DNA of 64,000 bases, taken from assembly GCA_031548025.1 (NCBI GenBank), contig JAVBRM010000034.1, forward strand, positions 1-64,000. Direction: 5' to 3'. The notes below the pieces were generated by a model that was not told the DNA's origin, searched no databases, and saw nothing but the letters and a program-made list of their open reading frames with translations. Shown here one piece after another: positions 26,045 through 36,400 of the stretch (positions within the stretch are counted from its first letter, which is position 1; each line of letters begins with the position of its first letter). The translations under genes were made by a program, and so were the position numbers. This DNA comes from UBA5239 sp031548025 (GTDB lineage: Bacteria > Verrucomicrobiota > Lentisphaeria > Victivallales > Victivallaceae).

Positions 26045-28342
26045 ATGAAAAGTATTCTTGCTGTTCTGGTGTTGACCGCGTGCTGTGCGCTGACTGCTAA
26101 ATCCACCGATTTTGAATTCGGTATGAATATTATGGAAGGGGTTCAGGTCTGGCAAAGCTGGGCGGGAATCCGGATCTCCATCGGTGGCATCAATTCCAGT
26201 GATCCGAAATTTCTGCTGGCGGAAGTCAGCCAGAAAGAGTTGCGCCGCAATAAGATCATGACTTTCAGTTATAAATACCGGATTTGGCCGGTAAAGCCCC
26301 GGCTGAACGACTGGAGAATCACCAGTAATTCCACTTCTGTTCGAAATATCATGCCGATTTACAATCCGGGCCGGATGATATCTTTTTATACCGTGACCGG
26401 GATTCCGCGTAAGCAGAGAATTACGGTTAACGACCGCGATTTCTCCAATTCGTGGAATTTCGAATTTGACTTTGCGCCGTTCGGGAACAACCGCAGCGAA
26501 CTGGTTTACGGCCCGGCCGCCATGCCGTTGCGTTTTTACAAGACTTACGACGTCAAGATCACGCTGGATATAGCCAATGATGTTATCTCTTTCAATATCG
26601 ACGATTACAAGGTGATTTACCGGAAAAAGATCGCATTTTATCCCAACTTCTATGGATTTGTGCAAAGTCCTTTCGTTTCGGTTGGGCGCTCGTTTTACCG
26701 GGTGCCGGATGTTGAGGTTATGGATTTCCGGGTTCATTATGGGCTGACCGATTACCAGACCCGGGAGTTTCAGTATCCCCGTTTTCATGTCGACGATTAT
26801 TTGAACGACCGGAGAATGCATAAAACCGAGAACGAATTCTGGGCCGCTTTGTGCTATTATGAGGGGACGCATGGCGCGGCGAAGGATTATGTCCTGGCGG
26901 CGAAAATGTTTGAAAAGGCCGCGCGCGACGACCATATATTTGCGCAGTATTACGCGGGCATATGTTACATGTACGGCCGGGGAGTGCCGCAGAACGACGA
27001 CAAGGCGTATGATTATTTCCGCCGGGCCGCGCACAATTATTATGACGACGCGGCATTTATGGCGGCTTTGCTGCAGTGCAGCGGGCGGCGACAGTTCGAC
27101 CCGGGGCTGGGAGTAAACAGTTTCCTGGAGTTGCTGAGCCCGGCGATCGTTCAGGGACATGCGAATGCGTTTTACCTGAATGCCTGGCGTGTCAGGAGAG
27201 GAATCATGCCGGATGCCGGAATCAGCGGCGGATATACGGAAGCGGCTCTGCGCGGTCACCCGAAGGCGATGCTGCTGGAAGCCAACTTGCCGGCCGATGA
27301 GTTCGCACGGCGCTGCGAAGCCACCGCGAAGCGGGATTTTGTTCCCGGTATCGTCGGTTTGGGCGATTGTTATTTTTATGGGCGCGGAGTTACGCGTGAT
27401 TATGGGGAGGCATTCAAGCTGTATCAGCGGGCGGCCGAGTTGGGGGCGGAGAATGGCATGATCCAGTTGGCATGCTGTTATTATAACGGGCACGGCGTCG
27501 AGAAAAATGTAGCCGAGGCGGAAAAAATCATCCGCAACCTGGAAGCCCGGGGCAATATCCATGCCCGGCTGATCAGCGGAGCTTTCGGCGAGCAACCGGA
27601 TCCGGGCAGCCAGATGTACTTTAACCGGCAGTTCAACCAAGCGTTTGTGCTCTGGGGTCAAGGGAAAAGCCCCGGGGATTGCTACCGGGCCGGCTTGTGC
27701 CTGTTGAACGGAATCGGAACGAAGCGCGATGTGAAGCAAGCATTCAGTTTGCTGGTCAAGGCCAATCTGCCGGAGGCTAAGCTCGAAATTGCCGAATGTT
27801 ATCAGAAAGGGATTGGAGTCAGCGGTAAAAACCACAATACCGCTTTTGATTATTACAAACAGGCTGCCGGGTATCCTCCGGGGGCGCTGGCCTATGCCTA
27901 CCGCTGTTTGGAGCGGGGGCAGGGGACGGAGGCGCTGAATGCCGCTTCGCTGGCCGCCAAGGCCGGTAATGTCGAAGCGATGTATTTGTTCGGTATTTTG
28001 CGGTTGCGTGGAGCGGAGCCGCTGCTGAGGGCCGAGCCGGAGCGGGCCGTCGAGCCCTTGACGGTTGCCGCCGAAAGCGGTTCGGTTGAGGCTATGCTCG
28101 AGCTCGGCAATTGCTATTATCAGGGAATCGGGACGAAGGTCAACAAGGAAAAAGCCGCCGAATGGTGGACCAAATACCAGCTCGCCTCCGATGCGCGGGA
28201 CAACAACAATATCGACGAGCTTTCGCCTTACTGGCCGTCTCTGCCGAACCATGACAGCCGTATCAGCGTCAAGGGAATGCCGCGTTATGTTTCGGATTGG
28301 AACGATGCGGAGGCGATTTTCCAATATTACCGGAAATATTAG
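26045..28342 (+). CDS. Exported Sel1-repeat (SLR/TPR-like) protein
   Basis: The ATG at 26045 has GGAGG upstream and begins a signal peptide (about residues 1-19), giving 765 residues. Residues 20-245 are beta-rich, like a concanavalin-type domain. From about 275 to 725 there are at least six Sel1-like repeats (for example GICYMYGRGVPQNDDKAYDY, GDCYFYGRGVTRDYGEAFKL, GNCYYQGIGTKVNKEKAAEW). Sel1 proteins usually mediate protein-protein contacts in the envelope. The antisense frame is open along almost the whole gene, which reflects codon bias. Confidence 0.93.
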   Translation: MKSILAVLVLTACCALTAKSTDFEFGMNIMEGVQVWQSWAGIRISIGGINSSDPKFLLAEVSQKELRRNKIMTFSYKYRIWPVKPRLNDWRITSNSTSVRNIMPIYNPGRMISFYTVTGIPRKQRITVNDRDFSNSWNFEFDFAPFGNNRSELVYGPAAMPLRFYKTYDVKITLDIANDVISFNIDDYKVIYRKKIAFYPNFYGFVQSPFVSVGRSFYRVPDVEVMDFRVHYGLTDYQTREFQYPRFHVDDYLNDRRMHKTENEFWAALCYYEGTHGAAKDYVLAAKMFEKAARDDHIFAQYYAGICYMYGRGVPQNDDKAYDYFRRAAHNYYDDAAFMAALLQCSGRRQFDPGLGVNSFLELLSPAIVQGHANAFYLNAWRVRRGIMPDAGISGGYTEAALRGHPKAMLLEANLPADEFARRCEATAKRDFVPGIVGLGDCYFYGRGVTRDYGEAFKLYQRAAELGAENGMIQLACCYYNGHGVEKNVAEAEKIIRNLEARGNIHARLISGAFGEQPDPGSQMYFNRQFNQAFVLWGQGKSPGDCYRAGLCLLNGIGTKRDVKQAFSLLVKANLPEAKLEIAECYQKGIGVSGKNHNTAFDYYKQAAGYPPGALAYAYRCLERGQGTEALNAASLAAKAGNVEAMYLFGILRLRGAEPLLRAEPERAVEPLTVAAESGSVEAMLELGNCYYQGIGTKVNKEKAAEWWTKYQLASDARDNNNIDELSPYWPSLPNHDSRISVKGMPRYVSDWNDAEAIFQYYRKY

Positions 28343-28371
28343 TTGTCATTTGAGGGTTCAGGTGGTAATTT
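28343..28371 (+). promoter_or_regulatory. Putative promoter before the YihY-family gene
   Basis: TTGTCA (28343-28348) and TAATTT (28366-28371) have a 17-base spacer and lie 33 bases before the ATG. Confidence 0.35.
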
Positions 28372-28403
28372 ATATAGATTATCATTATGGAGTATGATTT
28401 GAT

Positions 28404-29708
28404 ATGGAAAAGTATCGTAAAATATTGTTGGAAGATATCTGGGGATACAGCAAGGGCGATATGTCCGAGGCCCGTTATTCATGGCTGGGCATACTGCGTA
28501 TTATCGTTATGGCGGTGCATGGGTTCAGGGAAAATAAATGCCGGTTGTGGGCTTCGGCGCTGACTTATTTCTCGATTTTTGCCCTGGTGCCGGTGACCGC
28601 GATGGCATTCGGCATAGCCAAGGGATTCGGCCTGGATGTAATCCTGGAAGATGCGATGTACGAGAAATTTGCCGACTACTCATATATCCTGGATTATGTG
28701 TTTGAATATTCGGACAACCTGCTGGAATCGACCAAGGGCGGCATGATCGCGGGGGTCGGGGTGGTTCTGTTGTTCTGGGCGGTCATCAAGATGCTCGGCA
28801 ATATCGAAAAGGCGTTTAATTCGATCTGGGGCGTGAAAACCCACCGGACGCTTTTCCGCAAATTCAGCGATTATCTCTCGCTGGCGCTGATTTGCCCCAT
28901 CCTGATTCTTTCGGCCAGCAGCCTTACGACTTTTGTTCAGGGTCAGTTGGTAAATATGTCGACGCGGGTGCTTCCTGAATTTCTAAGCGCTCCGCTGGTG
29001 GAGTTTATCGCCCGGATGCTGCCGTTTGTCATCCTGTGGATTCTGTTTCCTTTCCTCTATAAAGTCATGCCCAATACCAAGGTTCGCTGGCGTGCCGCGC
29101 TGGTCGCCGGGATCCTGGCCGGAACCGCGTTTCAGTTTCTGCAGCAGGGGTATTTCGCGTTGCAGATTTATCTGACTAAATACAATACGATTTACGGTAG
29201 TTTTTCGGCGCTGCCGCTGTTTCTGATCTGGCTGCAGTTCAGTTGGCTGCTGGTTTTGTTCGGCGCGGAAGTATCCTGTGCCGTTCAGACTTCACCGGAA
29301 CGCGAGTTCGAACCGTTGGCCCAGGAGCTCAGCCCGATGGCTCGGGTCCGGGTCATGTTGGCCGCCTGCGCGGCTATCGCCCTGAATTTCAGGGAAAAAA
29401 ATATCGGCTTGTCCGATGAGATGATTTCTACGACGACCAATATTCCGGTCCGACTGGTACGCGACGCCCTTTACCGCCTGGAAGACGCCGGGGTTCTGGT
29501 ACGTTCGCTGGAAAATGAATACTATTACCCGGCGATTCCCACGGATAAGTTTACCACCTTCGGCATCTTGAAAATGGTTGGAAGTACCGGCAAGGATTAC
29601 GTACCCCGGCGAATTTCTCCGACTTATGAATCCGCCGTCGGATACATGGACCGGGTAGACCGGACCTTAAGCGAAAATAACCTCGACAAACCGCTCGCCG
29701 ATATTTGA
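28404..29708 (+). CDS. YihY/BrkB-family inner-membrane protein with C-terminal winged helix
   Basis: The 434-residue protein has about six hydrophobic helices in residues 30-285, with the family hallmarks (LTYFSIFALVP near the start, FNSIWG, LPLFLIWLQFSW and LFGAEVS at the end). The C-terminal ~110 residues form a soluble domain that looks like a winged helix (LSDEMISTTTNIPVRLVRDALYRLEDAG). Proteins of this family were once called RNase BN, but their function is unclear. The next gene begins at the stop codon, implying co-transcription with the FAD oxidoreductase. Confidence 0.93.
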   Translation: MEKYRKILLEDIWGYSKGDMSEARYSWLGILRIIVMAVHGFRENKCRLWASALTYFSIFALVPVTAMAFGIAKGFGLDVILEDAMYEKFADYSYILDYVFEYSDNLLESTKGGMIAGVGVVLLFWAVIKMLGNIEKAFNSIWGVKTHRTLFRKFSDYLSLALICPILILSASSLTTFVQGQLVNMSTRVLPEFLSAPLVEFIARMLPFVILWILFPFLYKVMPNTKVRWRAALVAGILAGTAFQFLQQGYFALQIYLTKYNTIYGSFSALPLFLIWLQFSWLLVLFGAEVSCAVQTSPEREFEPLAQELSPMARVRVMLAACAAIALNFREKNIGLSDEMISTTTNIPVRLVRDALYRLEDAGVLVRSLENEYYYPAIPTDKFTTFGILKMVGSTGKDYVPRRISPTYESAVGYMDRVDRTLSENNLDKPLADI

Positions 29709-29713
29709 AATCT

Positions 29714-31060
29714 ATGGAAAGATATGACTCAATCATCATCGGCGCCGGTATGTCCGGACTGGCCGCCGGAATCCGGCTGGCCCACTACGGGCAGAAAGTA
29801 TGCATCCTCGAACGGCATTCGCGGGCCGGGGGCCTGAATTCGTGGTATTCCCGGAGCAGTATGCTGCTCGAAACCGGGCTCCACGCCATGACCAATTACG
29901 CCCGGCGCGGCGATGCCAAAGGCCTGCCGCTGATGAAACTGCTGCGCCAGTTGCGGATTCCCCTTGATCAGCTTCAAGCTCGCGAACAGCATTATTCCAT
30001 GATCCGTTTTCCGGAGAAGACTCTGGTTTTCGATAACGGTTTTGAGCGTTTCCTGGCATCGATCGCGGAAAATTTTCCGGCGGAAATCGACAATTTCAAG
30101 CGGCTCGACGCCTATGTGGAAACCTTTGACGAGGTCAATCTCGCCAGTGCCTTTACCTCCGCCCGGCGGCAACTGGGGCGGTTCATCAACGACCCGCTTT
30201 TGACCGATATGCTGCTGTGCCCGCTGTTTTATTACGGCAGCGCGGTCGAGGACGATATGGATTTTTCGCAATTCGCCATTATGTACAAAAGCATTTACAA
30301 GCAGGGCTTTTTCCGTCCCGGCGGCGGCATCAAGGCGTGGCTGGATATCCTCTGCGGGCGCTTTGCTGAATCCGGAGGCGAGCTGTGCCTGAACTGCGGT
30401 GTGGACCGGATTATTGTCCGTAACAACCGCGCCGAAGGGGTGATTACCTCCGATGGGCGGGAGCTCCTGGCCAACCGCATCCTGTCGTCGGCCGGCTGGC
30501 CTGAAACCGAAGCCCTGGCCGGGATTCCTTCCTCCGCACGGCCCGGCAATCTGGCGTTTTTCGAGCTCCTGGCGGCTTTCGATTCGCTGCCTGGGCACGA
30601 TGAAACGATCATCTTTTTCTGCAATTCCGAACGTCTGGCTTACCGGCGTCCGGCGGATATCGTCGATTTAAACAGCGGCGTAATCTGTTTCCCGCACAAT
30701 TTCAAGCTGGAACCCGGCGATTTCGCACCGTCTCCCATGGTCCGGACGACAGTGTTGGCCGATTACAATACTTGCGCCGGGCGCAAAGCCGAAGCCGTAA
30801 GCCAGGTCGGCACCATGACTTCCGAACTTACCGGCATTGATCTGAGCCTGGCGAATTTCACCGATGCCTTTACTCCCCGGACGATCGAACGTTACACCGG
30901 GCACATCCACGGCGCCATCTACGGCTCGCCGGATAAATTGCGTTCGGGCAGAACCTCGGTGGAAGGGCTTTTCCTGTGCGGCACCGACCAAGGCTTTCTC
31001 GGCATTACCGGAGCGACCCTGAGCGGTATCTCCATGGCCAATCTCCACATGTTGATGTAA
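29714..31060 (+). CDS. FAD-dependent oxidoreductase, phytoene desaturase/CrtI-like
   Basis: The 448-residue protein begins with a dinucleotide-binding motif (IIGAGMSGLAAGIRLAHYG, then an acidic residue in ILERH) and ends with FLCGTDQGFLGITGATLSG, which matches the C-terminal FAD-contact region of carotenoid desaturase/retinol saturase-like enzymes. A TTG at 29705 overlapping the previous stop is an alternative start. No carotenoid genes are nearby, so the substrate may be another lipid. Confidence 0.9.
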   Translation: MERYDSIIIGAGMSGLAAGIRLAHYGQKVCILERHSRAGGLNSWYSRSSMLLETGLHAMTNYARRGDAKGLPLMKLLRQLRIPLDQLQAREQHYSMIRFPEKTLVFDNGFERFLASIAENFPAEIDNFKRLDAYVETFDEVNLASAFTSARRQLGRFINDPLLTDMLLCPLFYYGSAVEDDMDFSQFAIMYKSIYKQGFFRPGGGIKAWLDILCGRFAESGGELCLNCGVDRIIVRNNRAEGVITSDGRELLANRILSSAGWPETEALAGIPSSARPGNLAFFELLAAFDSLPGHDETIIFFCNSERLAYRRPADIVDLNSGVICFPHNFKLEPGDFAPSPMVRTTVLADYNTCAGRKAEAVSQVGTMTSELTGIDLSLANFTDAFTPRTIERYTGHIHGAIYGSPDKLRSGRTSVEGLFLCGTDQGFLGITGATLSGISMANLHMLM

Positions 31061-31159
31061 AAATTGGCGATTTGATGTCGCGATGAGCACTTTTTATTTT
31101 CCTGTTGTGCTCAAATTCTGAGAAAATATAATTCGGAATGCACGATTTGATGCAAAAAC

Positions 31160-31430
31160 TTAACTTTTTTTGAAACCACGGAATTCACGGACACCACGGA
31201 ATGGGATGCGAGGGTTGCGCACTCCTCGCGCTCCTGCGGCGGGCACGGCCCGCTGCGAAGATTCTGTTCAACAATATTGACCGGGGGTAAACCTGGACAG
31301 CTCCAGGTTTTCCCCTCGACCCCATTTCCAGAGCTTTGCTGCTTCGACAATGTCCAGGTGGTAAGGAGTGGAAAAATATTTCTCCCCTTCCGTGAATTTC
31401 CGTGGTTTCCGTGGTTAAAAAATTTTCAGT
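31160..31430. repeat. Fold-back element with ACCACGGAA arms and a central hairpin
   Basis: The left arm (about 31165-31201) and the right arm (about 31388-31426) are imperfect inverted copies, each holding several ACCACGGAA/TTCACGGAA-type units. In the centre AAACCTGGA (31289-31297) pairs perfectly with TCCAGGTTT (31302-31310) across CAGC, and GGGG (31284-31287) with CCCC (31312-31315) extends the stem. No coding potential is evident. It fills most of the 31061-31480 gap. Confidence 0.7.
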
Positions 31431-31480
31431 GGCCGATTGCCTGGGCGGAATTTTTTTGCGGACTTTTTTCTGAAAGCCTC

Positions 31481-31509
31481 TTGACTTGGGACTGTTGGGT
31501 GATTATAAT
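31481..31509 (+). promoter_or_regulatory. Promoter of cassette B
   Basis: TTGACT (31481-31486), a 17-base spacer and a perfect TATAAT (31504-31509) lie 31 bases before the regulator's ATG. Confidence 0.7.
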
Positions 31510-31539
31510 ATATGTAACAGAAGGAAACAGAATTAATCT

Positions 31540-32640
31540 ATGCAAAGTTTGGCACAGGGAACGGATAGTCAGTCGAGTCGGGTGGCTAAGTTGATCGAAG
31601 CGGATATCCGCAGCGGAAAATTGCCGCCGGAAAGCCGCCTCGACCGGGTTCGCAACCTGGCGGACTCCTATGAGGTCAGTTTGCGGGTCATTGTTTCGGC
31701 TTTGAATATCCTCGAGCGAAACAGATTGATACAGCGTGAGCCGCGGCGGGGAGTTTTCGTATCTCCGCAGGCTGTGCAGAAAAAATTTCTGATGCTCTGT
31801 TCCAGCAATCCAAATCATGTGGCGATCCGAATGATATTGCCTTTTGAAGCGGAGTGCCGCCGGTTGGAGGTGGAAGTCGATTACCTGGATTATGAACTGT
31901 TTTGTTCTCCGGCTTCGGTCGATATCGTGAAAACCCTGCGGGAGCGCAACTACGGCGGAGTGTTGTTTTTTAACTCCAATTTGATAGGCAATGAATTGAG
32001 TGTGCGGCGGCTGCATGAACTCAATCTGCCGGTGGTAATTCCGCGCGGCAGCAGTTTCGATGCGGAGACCACCGGATTTTGTACCTTGTATTTGAATCAG
32101 GCGCAGGCGTGGCGGGAGGTTATCAAATTCCTTCATGATTCCGGGTACCGGAAGATCGGCATTATCGGCAAACTTACCAACGGTATGCGTACTTTGCGGT
32201 GCGGCACGATCGAGCAGCATGTGGAAATCATGCACAGTTTCGGGCTTGCGGTCGAGCCGAATTCGCTGTGTTTTTACGATCCCGCCGCACCGGAAACATT
32301 TCGAAATACTCTGGATGATTTCATGCAGGATTTTCAACGGATGGAAGTCATCATCTGTGGTTCGGACATGTACGCGGTCCAGCTTTACAACTATTGTTTC
32401 GAACACGGCATCAAAATTCCCCGGGACATAGCGGTTTTCAGCTACGGTTACCTGCACGGCGGCGAATTGCTTCAGCCGGCGCTGGCCAATCTCGACCCGT
32501 GTTTTCCGTATATCGGCAAAAAGTCCGCGGAGCTGCTTTATAACGCCGACCAGTGGTTCGGTAAAGAAGTGCCGAATCTTGAAGCGCCTTATCAGATCAA
32601 CGCGCATAAGAGTTGTCCGCCGAAAACAAAGAACAGTTAA
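31540..32640 (+). CDS. GntR-type HTH / LacI-type sensor regulator (cassette B)
   Basis: A 366-residue regulator. Residues about 10-75 form a GntR winged helix (VRNLADSYEVSLRVIVSALN, then RRGVFVSPQ). The rest resembles a LacI/GalR sensor (KIGIIGK, VIICGSDMYAVQLYNY, DIAVFSYG). Its stop lies in the ribosome-binding site of the next gene, a pseudopilin, so regulator, pseudopilin and lyase-like gene form one operon that the regulator probably controls itself. The inducing sugar is unknown. Confidence 0.93.
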   Translation: MQSLAQGTDSQSSRVAKLIEADIRSGKLPPESRLDRVRNLADSYEVSLRVIVSALNILERNRLIQREPRRGVFVSPQAVQKKFLMLCSSNPNHVAIRMILPFEAECRRLEVEVDYLDYELFCSPASVDIVKTLRERNYGGVLFFNSNLIGNELSVRRLHELNLPVVIPRGSSFDAETTGFCTLYLNQAQAWREVIKFLHDSGYRKIGIIGKLTNGMRTLRCGTIEQHVEIMHSFGLAVEPNSLCFYDPAAPETFRNTLDDFMQDFQRMEVIICGSDMYAVQLYNYCFEHGIKIPRDIAVFSYGYLHGGELLQPALANLDPCFPYIGKKSAELLYNADQWFGKEVPNLEAPYQINAHKSCPPKTKNS

Positions 32641-32651
32641 GGAGACTATAT

Positions 32652-33467
32652 ATGGAAAAAGAACATTACCCGGAAAGTGCCGAAAGGCGACAAAATTTCA
32701 CACTTATCGAGCTGTTGGTAGTCATTGCGATTATTGCGATACTTGCGGCAATGCTGCTGCCGGCGCTCAATACCGCCAGAGAAAAATCCCGTTCCGCTTT
32801 CTGTGTCAGCCAGCAGAAACAAATCGGACTGGCGTTTCACTCTTACCTGCAAGATTCCGAAGAATGGCTGCCGATGTACAGCGCAAACTATATGGGGTTA
32901 TGGAATAATCTGCTGTTGGTTGGCGGTTATATTGCGAAGGGCAGTTTCGTTTGTCCTTCGTTGCCGAGTAGAATCATCCGTCAAGACAGCTATTACGATA
33001 AAAACGATATGTGGAACAATGATATCCAACCCCGTCTTGGATCAGGCAACGGGGTACCGCGTTGCGGCTACGGTTACAATTACACTTATGTGGGCTGCAG
33101 GATGAGCGGTATTGCCAAAGAGCTCAACGGCGGTGTCGCCGATTCCAATCAGGGGAATAAAATCACGATTTTCCGTCATCCGTCACGAATGTTCTTTACG
33201 GCTGATGTCGTGGCTTCTCTCGATATTCTGGAAGGACATTGGCGTACGACAAGCAACGGCGTCAGCACTGTCACCGATATTGCATACAATCCCGGTGCCG
33301 AGAAGGCCGGAGAACTGCACGCGAGGCACAGCGGCGCCGCAAACTTCCTGTTGGGAGACGGGCATGTGGACAGGGCGAAATTCACCAACGGCATTTACAG
33401 CAGCGCCAGGAGCAAGACCATTCATTCACAACTTCCGTATTATATGGACGGCGTCACCAAACCATGA
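32652..33467 (+). CDS. Pseudopilin with H-X9-DG motif (cassette B)
   Basis: A 271-residue protein. After an 18-residue charged leader comes the prepilin hydrophobic segment starting FTLIELLVVIAII. The residue before Phe is Asn instead of Gly. HSGAANFLLGDG is an exact H-X9-DG. AAGGAGACTATAT precedes the ATG and nearly repeats the leader of the cassette C pseudopilin. It lies 11 bases after the regulator and 8 bases before the PL26-like gene, which suggests joint function with that secreted enzyme. Confidence 0.94.
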   Translation: MEKEHYPESAERRQNFTLIELLVVIAIIAILAAMLLPALNTAREKSRSAFCVSQQKQIGLAFHSYLQDSEEWLPMYSANYMGLWNNLLLVGGYIAKGSFVCPSLPSRIIRQDSYYDKNDMWNNDIQPRLGSGNGVPRCGYGYNYTYVGCRMSGIAKELNGGVADSNQGNKITIFRHPSRMFFTADVVASLDILEGHWRTTSNGVSTVTDIAYNPGAEKAGELHARHSGAANFLLGDGHVDRAKFTNGIYSSARSKTIHSQLPYYMDGVTKP

Positions 33468-33475
33468 GGAATACC

Positions 33476-36400
33476 ATGAAATCATTATTTTTAAGCCTGG
33501 CCGCCATCATGTGTCTTGCTCTTGCCGGCGCTGTGTCGGATGGCGAAACGGTCGATGCGGGCAAAGGACGGAAACTTTTCATGCAAAGTTTGAGCAATAA
33601 AGGGTTGAGCGCCGAAACAGTTTTGGCAAAGGCGGACAAACCGGTAACGCCGCACCGTCCGACGCCGATTGCGGAATTGCGCGACAGCTTCACGGCTGAA
33701 CATCGCGGCAAATTACCGTATGAGGAGGTAAATATCGAATTGCTGGAAGAAAGCGGCGTCTCGCGGATTTGTGTCGTTCAATTCGGCCTCCCTCTGCCGG
33801 AAGGAGCGATTTTTGCCACGAACCGCCTGCGTTTGCTGGACGGCGCGAGCGAAATTCCAATGCAAAGTACGGTCGCTGCGCGCTGGAATGACGGTTCCTT
33901 GAAATGGGTTCAGCTCCGTTTTTCTGTCGTAATGAAGAGCGGAGAAAAGAAATCCATTAAGCTGGAACTCGGAGAACGGGTATCCCGAACCGCTTCCGAA
34001 GGCGGAGTGAAGATCCTCAGAAACGGCGATATCTGGACCATTGATACCGGGAGGTTGAGCACGCAGATCAACGTGAAGCATTTCAAATTGTTGGAAAATT
34101 TAAAAGCGGACGGCAAGGCGCTTGGCGGTTTTGGAGCCGGGATGATACTGGTTGACGAACAGGGCGGCAACCGAACATCGGAAGCAGGAGTGGTCAAACG
34201 TGTGACAATTGAAGAAAACGGCGCATTATTTACTACTGTCCGGGTGGATGGCACTTATTCCGGCGACAGCGGTTTGAGTTACACCGCCCGGCTCCGTTTC
34301 CAGGCCGGTTCCCCAAAAGTCGGCATTGAATTCACTCACATCAACACCGCAGTCAAACACGAGTTTACCGATGTTACCGCGCTTTATCTGGATTACCGGG
34401 CGGCTGACACTCCGTTGGAAAACGGCGAGCGCTCCTTTCAAATGAACGACCGGCGCGCTCAAATGGCGGACGGTAAAATTATTGAAAAACGTCTTGACGG
34501 AATCGGTTCGGCCGGAAACGTGGTTTTCGGCGTTCGTGATTTCTGGCAGCGGTTTCCAAAAGCGCACACTGTTTTCCCCAATGGCGTACGCATCGAGTTG
34601 CTGCCGTTCCTCGAACCGGGTTTCGGCGATGACCTGCCATGGTATCACCGGTTTCCGTTCCGGGCCGGTAAACACCGTTCCAAATGGGGGATGTCGTTTA
34701 CCGAGCGGATCGATTTTGACTTTGGCGGCGGCAAACCGGAAATATTGAAGGCCGAGCTCCAGTCTCCGGTAGTCGCGGTCCTGCCGTCTACCTACCTGGC
34801 GAAAAGCGGTGTTATTCCCGGTATCGGCGGCGCCAATGCTTCCGTTTTCGCCGTGTGGGACACGATATATCAGAATACCTGGAACGACACTTTGGAGCGG
34901 CGCGAAAAACAGCGCGAATACGGTTATTTCAATTATGGCGACGCCTGGGGGGAGCGCGGCAAGGTGAACTGGAACAACAATGAATATGACTGGCCCGCTT
35001 CTTTATTCGCGGCGTTTTACCGCACCGGCAACCGGGATTACTACCGTTGGGCGCTGGTTGCTGCGCGCCACCAGGCCGACGTGGACATTTGCCACGCCTA
35101 CCCCGACCCCTACTATGTCGGCGCCAATCTGCAGCACTCCATTGGGCATACCGGGCTCTGGATGGCGCCGAAACAACTGGACTGCTCTTATCTTTATGAC
35201 ACTCACGCCGATGCCGGCGGCGGCCATGTCTGGGCTCGCGGCATGGGGCTGGCGTTTCTTGCCGGCGGCGACACCCGGGCCTTTGACGCCATTCAGGAAT
35301 TGGGTGACCACATTCGTTTTGCGTTCGCACCGAACTTCAAAAAATTGTCCTTGTACATCCGCGACGGAGGCTGGTCGCTCAAGGCCGCCTGCCATATTTA
35401 CGAAACCACCGGCGATGCCGAACACCGCCAAGCCGCCGATATGATTGCCGATTTGATCATCAAGGAGCAATCGTTTGACCGCGGCGGCGCATGGGACAGG
35501 CGCGTCGGGCGGATATATGCAAAATACAAAGAAAAAGAACATACCGGTAATACGGTTTTTCAGGTGGGGTTGGTGATGGAGGCAATGGCGCAGTATCATC
35601 GTCTTTCCCAGCGTGAAGAAGCCAAAAAGTCCTTGCTCGCCACCGCTGAATGGCTGATAAAAGGATTCCAGCGCGATTTCTACGGCTGGTGGTATGACAT
35701 GGATTATCGGAGCAAGCCTATCGGTATGATGTATGGACTTCATATCTCGGTACAACTCAACTGTTTATCCGGTACACCGGTCATGTATGCCGCGAACTTG
35801 AGCGGTGACAGACGTTTTCAGGAATGTTCCTTCAATGCCATGCGCGGGCTGCTTTTTCTCGGTCTGCAGACGGAAGCCAAAGAGTTTGCCAACAGCACCT
35901 ATGACCTGGACTATTGGCTTGAGCAAATGAACGTTTGGACGGAACAGCACGGCGATAAGTTCACCTACACGGAAGCCGAGGTTATTTCCGATATACTGAA
36001 ACACCGTCAAAGCACTTTCCGCGTCCGTCTTCCTTCGGTCCGATCTTTCAATGCCCGGCTTACCCGGACGGAAGCCGTTCTGCGCCTCGAGCGTATTCGC
36101 TATGGCGGTATGCCCGGCGAGAAAGTGGAAAAGTTCGTGGAAATCATCGGCCCCAATGGCAATCTCGTCCATCGCGACACCATCGAATCGAAACAAAACT
36201 ACATCCGGGAATACAAAGTCAAGGGGGCGATCAACGATATTTTCACCATAAAAATCAGCGACGACCAGGAAGCGGTATGGACGTTGATTCCGGACCCGGA
36301 TTATCTCGCATCCGCGCTGTTTGGGCAAGCCGGTATCGGAATCGGGTCGCCGCAACTCCTGTCAAGATATCATTTTATTGTTCCCCGAAAAACCAGAACA

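Noticed and set aside
26015..28324. 769-residue antisense ORF over the Sel1-repeat gene
   Set aside because: The sense strand encodes a signal peptide and clear Sel1 repeats; the antisense product has no recognisable domains and its openness follows from codon bias.
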